This document shows positions 57,840 to 64,000 of a stretch of DNA of 64,000 bases, in pieces; position 1 is the first letter of the stretch; every line of letters begins with the position of its first letter. Under the pieces are notes generated by a model. The model did not search any database. It was not told where the DNA came from and was given only the letters and a program-made list of their open reading frames with translations. Origin of the DNA: Megamerina dolium (lineage: Eukaryota > Arthropoda > Insecta > Diptera > Megamerinidae); contig OY978530.1 in NCBI GenBank assembly GCA_963854835.1, forward strand, positions 5,262,501 through 5,326,500, in the 5' to 3' direction. Made by a program: the position numbers and the translations under genes.

Positions 57840-60669
57840 TCAACTTTTGTTATATTCCAGCCTATCTGGTTTTATTACTTTTCTTCCTTTCTTAGTCACA
57901 TAGGTATTTTGGGGACTGTTACTTATTTCGTCAGCTTTGTTTTGGTTATTAACAGCATTCTCATTTGTTAATACCTTCTCTTGTTCGTTATTCTCTTCAC
58001 TACTTTTTTCTTCATTTATTTCATCTGTCTTTTGTATTGATTTTTTCAAAATATGTTCTCTATTCCTTCTGTACAAAGTACCATCTGCATCTTTAACCAC
58101 AAACGATCTCGGCTCTTTTCTATGCTCAACGATTACCCCTGGTAGCCAAACTGATGCAGGTGATTTTTTGTACATTACATGTTCACCGTTTTCTATGGGT
58201 TTTAATGATTTCGCTCTTTTGTTGTAATCTTTTGCTGACATTTGCCTTTGCCTTTCTATTTGCTTATTATATAACTTTTTATCTACAACTGCTGTTTCAA
58301 AATTTTGTGACATTGCTGGTAGTTTCGTCCTAAGCTTTCTAGACATTAATAACTCACTTGGACTGGGCATATTATTTTTACGAGTAGTTCTATAATGTAA
58401 AAGTGCGGTATAAGGGTCAGCTTTTGTGTCATGACATTTATTTAGCATCTTTTTTATTGTTTGAATTGATCTTTCTGCAAGACCATTTGACCGAGGCAAG
58501 TACGGACTAGACGTGTTATGTTGAATTCCCCAATCATCGCAAAAAATTTTAAACTCGTTTGAACAGAAAGGTGGACCATTATCAGAGACGAGGATTGCAG
58601 GTATTCCGTGGTGTGAGAAAATGGACTTCATTTTAGCTATAACTTGGTTGCTACACGTACCGAAGTTCAAAATTTCTATTTCAATAAATTTTGAGTAATA
58701 ATCTACAACTAAAAGAAATGATTTTTTGTTAAATTCAAATAGATCACAGCCGAGTTTATACCAAGGAATTCTAACGACTTCATGACTCATCAATTCCTGC
58801 CGTGGATTTGCATTTTTGTACCGCATGCAGGTCTCGCAACTGGACACTACATTATAGATATCGTTATTAATGTTAGGCCAGTATACTGAATCTTTTGCCA
58901 AGCTTTGGCAACGCTGTATTCCCATGTGCCCTTCATGAATATCGCAAAGAATTAGTTTGCGAAGACTCGATGGTATTACAACCTTGTTATTTTTTAATAT
59001 GAGGTCCCCAAATATTGCAAAATCTTCTTTATTATTATAATATGGCATGATATGCTTGTCAACTTCTTTTTTCTTTGTAGGCCAGCCATCTTGAATGTAC
59101 TCTTTGACTTTCGCTAAAGTGTCGTCAGCCAGCGTGGCAAACGCAATTTCATTTAAACGTTTTTCAGGCAATGTAATTTGAGACATTAAAAAGTTACAAT
59201 GCAAATGTAACTCGTCATCTATTTCGATCTTCGTTGTCTCTTTTAATGGTGCTCTTGACAGTGTGACGGCCACATATAGGAACTTGCCCGGCTTGTACAC
59301 TAATTCTAGATCGTAACGTTGGAGTCGTAACATAAAACGCTGCAGACGAGCAGGTATTTTAAAAAGTGGCTTGTTAAATAGTGAAACCAATGGTTTATGG
59401 TCTGTTTCAACAATTACTTTTAATCCGTAAATATATTGGTGGACACACCCAAAAAGGATGGCAAATAATTCTTTTTCAATTTGTGCATAATTGATTTGCG
59501 CAGCTGTCAAGGATGCTGAACCGTAAGCAATAGGATTCTTTTCGTGGAAGATTGCTGCTCCTACTGCAAACTTTGAGGCATCCACTGACATAATCAACTT
59601 CTGACGTTCATCAAAATAAGTTAATACAGGCGCTGTTGTTAATTCGCCCTTTAAAGCATTGAATTCTTTTTCATGAATAGATTCCCAGTGCCATTGTATA
59701 TCTTTTTTTAAAAGGTCTCGTAAATTTTTGTTTTTGGACGACAAATTTGAAATGAAAGACCCAAGGTAGTTGACCATTCCCATAAATCGTTGCAGCTCGG
59801 CTACACACCGTGGTGCCGGGAACTCGGAAATTGCTTTAACTTTATCGGGGTCTGCTTTGACACCTCGATCACCAAATATATATCCTATAAATTTGATTTC
59901 TTTTTTATATAAAGTAGACTTATCTTTATTGAACTTTAGACCTACATTCTGTGCTCTTTCTATGACCTTCTGTAAAATAATGTCATGATCATTTACATTG
60001 GACGCGTGAATCAAAAACTCATCCATGTAGATCAATAAGCCATCAATATCTCCGAATAATCTGACCATTTCCGCATGAAAAATCTCTGGCGCTGCATTTA
60101 TGCCAAATGGAAGGCGTAAAAATCTATACCTGCCGAAGGGGGTATTAAACGTGCACAGCTTTGATGATTTTTCGTCTAAAGGGATCATCCAAAATCTTGA
60201 ATTTGCGTCAAGAGTGCTAAATATTCTAGAGCCGCTTAATTTAGACTTACATTCGTCGATGCTAGGAAAGGGAAATCGAGGTCGTAATATGGCTTTGTTT
60301 AAATTTTTCGGGTCTAGGCAAACGCGGATACTACCATTTGGCTTTGTCACAATCACAATAGATCTTACCCACTCTGTAGGTTCCCCGATCGGTGTAATAA
60401 CATTTAAATTAACCATCCTATTGAGTTCCTTTTTAAGCGACTCATGCAGCGTGAATGGTATTTTTCTGGGTGGATCTACAACTGGTTGGATATTAGGATT
60501 TACTTTTAGAGAGCATTGGTGTTTTAGCAATCCTAAGCCTTCAAAGATGTTGGAATAATTAGCAAATTTTGTATTGATAATATTCAAAACGTTAACTTTA
60601 AGCACCAACTTCATATCAACAGCTGTCTGAAGACCGATTATAGAATTACATTGCATATTAATTATATAG
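57840..60669 (-). pseudogene. mag-type pol (RT, RNase H, integrase), separated from gag by a SINE
   Basis: One open frame. RT: INAAPEIFHAEM with active site LLIYMDEFLIHAS, so the second Asp of YMDD is Glu; also SRFWMIPL where SGFWQIPL is usual. RNase H: SVDASKFAVGAAIF, ETDHKPLVSLF and VAVTLSRAPL, where Val replaces the last catalytic Asp (usually VADTLSR). Integrase: zinc region with HEGHMG and CETCMRYK, Asp in GCDLFEFNKK, Asp in LVSDNGPPFC, Glu in GLAERSIQTI. A GVIVEHRKEPRSFVVKDADG tail follows. The frame is open, but RT and RNase H residues are altered. Confidence 0.93.
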
Positions 60670-61026
60670 TGCCGTAGCTCAGTGGTTAGTGTGTTCGCCT
60701 TCTGATCTGTAGGTCGTGGTTCAATACTCGGCTGATGCATAACAAATTTAATATCGAAAAGATTTTTCTTTCGAATGGTACCCACCTGTCGGCAAGCAAT
60801 TGGCAATTCTTCCGACAGTAACTACTTGCCATGAAAAAGCTTCTAAAAAGAACTCTGTGACAAAGCTCAGAAAAAGTGATGTCACAAGTGTTCTGCCGTT
60901 CGGAACCGGCTAAAATACGTAGGTCCATTCTAATACTGTCCAAAATTTAAGACGCACAACAGTAATGGAAGAGAAGCTCGACCAATGAGCCCTTTGGGGC
61001 TTTAAGTGTCACATATTTATTTATTT
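60670..61026 (+). mobile_element. tRNA-derived SINE, copy S4, inside the mag-type element
   Basis: 357-bp SINE in the opposite orientation to the host element. A perfect 14-bp target duplication TATTAATTATATAG flanks it (60656-60669 and 61027-61040). It lacks only a few bases of the 5' head. The host has identical LTRs, so this insertion is young. It interrupts the gag-pol frame just after the protease. Confidence 0.97.
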
Positions 61027-61040
61027 TATTAATTATATAG

Positions 61041-62239
61041 AAAGTTGTTAAGTATTTTTCCTTTTTGAAAAGCAAAGACAAATGACAAACACCTACTATT
61101 TGCAATTTTTCGCCACTAAATGTTAAAATGTTGTTTTTGACATTCTTATTAAACTTACTCAAATTCAATGACTTAAAAGTATTCAATGAAATAATATTTG
61201 CTTGTGCACCTGTATCCACTTGACATCTTAAGTCTGCGCCGTTGATGTTTACGATGATGTTCCATTCTCGTTCGCTGCTAGTTGGTGAATACCTCTTCGC
61301 ACGGCTCTCTAATGCACCCACAAAGAGATCATCATAGTCTGCATCGTCGTAGCTGTCATCACTGTAATTGTCATTATCATTTTTTTCGTCTTTCCCCACT
61401 TTCTTTACAACTTTAGTGATTCGGTTGTTAGAAAAGCAGAACTTTGCGAAGTGATTGTGTTTTCCGCACGCATGACATTTGGCTCCATATGCCGGACATT
61501 TGGTTTTGTGTATTTGCCCACATTTTTTACACCGTATATTTAATGCAAAATTCTGTTGTTGTGATACTGCCCCTTTACTCTGAGGTGTCGGTCTGTGTCT
61601 TCTTAATACCGCAACGGTACCCAGCTCATGGTCACTTGACTGACTTATCATATGTGCATTTTCTCTAGCACGTTCCATGCTTTTGGCAATGTCTAATGTT
61701 TTGTCGAGACTAATATTGCCTTCACTTAATAATCTTTCGCGGACTTTTGTAAAAATCTCTGACAAACCGCAAATAAAAATATCTCGCACTAGCTCTTCTC
61801 GGATATTACCAAACGCACATGTTGAACTTAGATTATGTAGAGCAGCAGCATATTCAGCAATAGACTCGACAGCACCTTGCCGGCGCATGAAAAAATTGTG
61901 ACGTTCCATGGCGATGTTTGTCTTAGGCACAAAATAGGCTTCAAATCTGCTTACCAGTTCGTTGTATTTTATCACGTCGATATCTTGATTGAAAGAATTG
62001 AAGATTTGCAGCGACTCAGGCCCAAGGTGATGAAGCAATAATGCTACTTTTCTCCCATCTGGTTCGTCTTCCAAGTTTGAGGCGCGTAAGAAAATCTTAA
62101 ATTGTTTGCTCCAATTTTTCCATTCATTAGCCAAGTTTGTTGATTTTAAATTAATTGGTTGGATTGTGGAAGCAAACGATAGTATTCGCTTGTCCTCATT
62201 TGTAGAGAACTTATTTTCACCGGTAACGGGGTTAGACAT
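61041..62239 (-). pseudogene. mag-type gag and protease, 3' end cut by SINE
   Basis: Starts at an ATG (62237-62239). The capsid region has EWKNWSKQFKIFLRAS and LLHHLGPESLQIFNSF, then RHNFFMRRQGAVESIAEYAAALHNL. Two zinc knuckles follow, CKKCGQIHKTKC-like and CHACGKHNHFAKFC (near residues 233-260). The protease motif is LRCQVDTGAQANII (near residue 335). The frame would continue into pol without a stop: 1199 bp here plus 2830 bp of pol is a multiple of three. So gag-pol was a single ORF before the SINE arrived. Confidence 0.92.
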
Positions 62240-63255
62240 TTTTTTTTTTAATTGACTTTAATTTCACTTTCAGTATGACTTTAACTTGACCTTTATTTTT
62301 TGTAGTTTTCTATTCTATAGGCTACTTTTTAACACCTGACACCATGTTGTGTGGTTCAGTGTCCAAATCATAGTGTCTCTTTATTGGAATGATTATATTG
62401 CTTGTACAATGACATAGAGATGATAAATAACAGTAGGGTTGCTTAGAGTAGTAATAAGTATAACATAACATAGTTTTACTTTACATAACAATACCCTTAA
62501 AAGGATATAACTGAAATCTTATTATTTCGAGTTTTTCCGCTGGCCATCGCGTTTTTCTAAAGTTATCTAACGTTCTATCGAATACCTGATGTATCTGTAT
62601 CTATGTAATCTCTGTTATGCATGATAAATTTTTCGGTCCATTCAGTTTGAAAGAAAATTTAACGTCGGAAACATCCCGCTTGTTATATACATGAATATCT
62701 CTAAATGCGATTTCCCAAAAGTTGCGTTTTTGTAACTGGTTGACATGATATCTCGAAAACTAATTGATTGATTGATTGAAATTATATATCAAAATTTGTG
62801 AAAAACATGTGGCTATCGTCTGACAGATACTTTTTAGATTTTTTTTATTTAAACAATTTTTACAGATGTCTTTAACCCCGAAAACATTAAAAAAAAAATT
62901 TTTTTTTTTTAAAGTTGCCTGTTCTGCGAAATTTTCAAATTTTGAAAATGCCATCTGTCAAACGATAGCCAAGGTGATAAAAAAATTAAATCATTTTGGT
63001 TTTTTTGTTTCAGACGATTTTCATGAGCTGAATCGTGTCAACCATTTGTGTATGCGTTTTTTGCAAGGGACACTTCAAGGTCAAGACGCGGTCAAATCGA
63101 AGACAGTAAATTTTCAGTAAAATTAGTGTTAAATGTATTTAAATAAACAAGTTGAATGCAACAAACCGCACCTCGATTGCGTTTTTAGTTTTCCTATAAC
63201 TAATATTCAAAAAACAGTGTCAAAAATGAAGCCACAAGGTAGAAGACCCCCTTAA

Positions 63256-64000
63256 GACGTAAAATTATTATAAAATCGGGCACTGTTTTCTACAAGATAT
63301 TGTCGTCCTAAGTTTATATTTGTTAAAGAAATATTGGGAAATACTACTGATGGGAATTCGGCGAGATGCTAAATGCAGAAATGCAGAAAAACCAGCGAAG
63401 TGGACTGAAATTAATATAACACTCTTAAAACGGTTTCGCATTTACTTGAATGTTTGGCTTCAGGACATTCTATACTAGAGAGCTTTACTTAAAATATTAT
63501 TTCGTACCATCTACTGTTTACAAAGTGCTCTTTAATGGCAAAATTATAATCGATAATTGCGTACTTCCGATTGGACAGTTGCCTGAAGAAACTCAAGAGT
63601 CGAGAAATAAAGACAGAAAACGAATTCGGCTGCAGTTCACGCGAAAAACTTGCATACTAATTTGTTGAAAAAGCTTGATTGTGTGAGGGGTGGGGTTCCA
63701 GGTGGACTCGTTCCAACGATGGTTTCTTCCTCCAGGTGATCGTGGTGTGTGTGTGTGAGTGCGGGGATATTTCTGTGTACAATCCTGTTTTTGTTGTGTA
63801 TTGATGTTGTACCTTGTGATTCTGCTGCTTCTACGTACGACGCTGTAGTTTATTTATTATTTTAAATGAATTATAACACACGCGATTATTTTATATTTTT
63901 GAAATATGCAATATTTATTTAATTATCGTTTAAATTAATAGAGGAAGAGATACTTCGCTCGCACTTGCTGCCTATTTACTTCGGGATATATTTCGAGAAT
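63256..64000. other. Unrecognised DNA, no gene seen
   Basis: A (GT)n run lies near 63746-63758. The frame 63450-63668 matches nothing I recognise. No terminal repeats are visible within the window. Confidence 0.5.

Larger units (their letters stand above)
57562..62490 (-). mobile_element. mag-type Gypsy retrotransposon with identical LTRs
   Basis: Complete element, 4929 bp including a SINE. The LTRs (57562-57707 and 62345-62490, 146 bp each) are identical by eye, begin TGTTGTGTGG and end CATAACA. The 5-bp target duplication ATACC is perfect (57557-57561 and 62491-62495). On the minus strand the primer-binding site TGGTGTCAGGTG follows the 5' LTR (62333-62344), and the polypurine tract AAAAAGGGAGA (57708-57718) precedes the 3' LTR. 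Identical LTRs mean recent insertion. Confidence 0.97.
57483..63251. mobile_element. TTAA-flanked DNA element interrupted by a Gypsy element
   Basis: The left end GGGGGTCTTCTACCTTGT (57483-57500) matches inverted at 63234-63251, and TTAA lies outside both (57479-57482 and 63252-63255). Without the Gypsy insertion (57562-62490 plus one target copy) the element is about 835 bp. It has internal inverted segments: GGCTATCGTCTGACAGAT near 62812 against ATCTGTCAAACGATAGCC near 62950, and an A/T palindrome near 62888-62915. The only frame (62866-63120) looks non-coding, so the element is non-autonomous. Confidence 0.7.

Noticed and set aside
57840..60806. A 988-residue pol starting in the sequence at 60806
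   Set aside because: The first 46 or so codons are antisense SINE sequence and the target duplication; the natural frame continues from gag on the other side of the SINE.
62866..63120. An 84-residue protein in the TTAA-flanked element
   Set aside because: The frame crosses an A/T homopolymer palindrome and has no recognisable domain; likely non-coding.

Overview
This window is eukaryotic and almost certainly insect, most likely a higher fly other than Drosophila. It is AT-rich, has long (TA)n arrays, and is packed with element families typical of Diptera: mariner and Tc1 transposons, an env-bearing errantivirus, BEL/Pao and Ty3/Gypsy retrotransposons, R1-, RTE- and I/LOA-type non-LTR elements, a Penelope-like element and a tRNA-derived SINE. 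The species is an inference. I found no convincing host protein-coding gene. The least repetitive stretch (about 18.65-21.15 kb) could hold a host 5' exon, but this is weak.

Layout. 1-8962: a 6545-bp tandem duplication; positions 1-2417 are the tail of copy 1 and 2418-8962 are copy 2. The unit holds a broken BEL element, a broken non-LTR element, a SINE, a Harbinger-like DNA element (5957-6678) inside another non-LTR element, and a mariner. 9246-10735: a second mariner inside a (TA)n array. 10736-18016: a Gypsy retrotransposon missing its 3' LTR, split by a Tc1 element with an intact transposase (14609-16259). 18088-21560: SINE, hairpin repeat, low-content DNA, R1 fragment. 21595-24648: Pao-like gag split by an RTE copy and bounded by inverted copies of one repeat. 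24828-25401: short non-autonomous mariner. 26120-30143: decayed errantivirus, SINE pieces, RTE fragment. 30736-34940: decayed BEL element with an RTE fragment inside its RT active-site codons. 34941-42326: RTE and Gypsy sequence arranged as a near-perfect inverted repeat with 2.8-kb arms. 42458-43343: deleted mariner.

44636-54600 is a set of nested insertions: Penelope-like fragments flank a mariner, the mariner is split by a non-LTR element, and that is split by an errantivirus-like LTR element. The inner two junctions are supported by target-site duplications and by reading-frame continuity. 54662-57478: another SINE, a 450-bp TTAA-flanked palindromic element and a decayed unknown ORF. 57483-63251: a TTAA-flanked DNA element split by a mag-type Gypsy element with identical LTRs, itself split by a SINE with a 14-bp target duplication.

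The genes form no pathway. They are self-contained mobile elements, nearly all broken. The main results are an order of insertions that can be read from the sequence, a recently active SINE, one structurally intact Tc1 transposon, and large duplicated and inverted structures that are either recent rearrangements or assembly artefacts.
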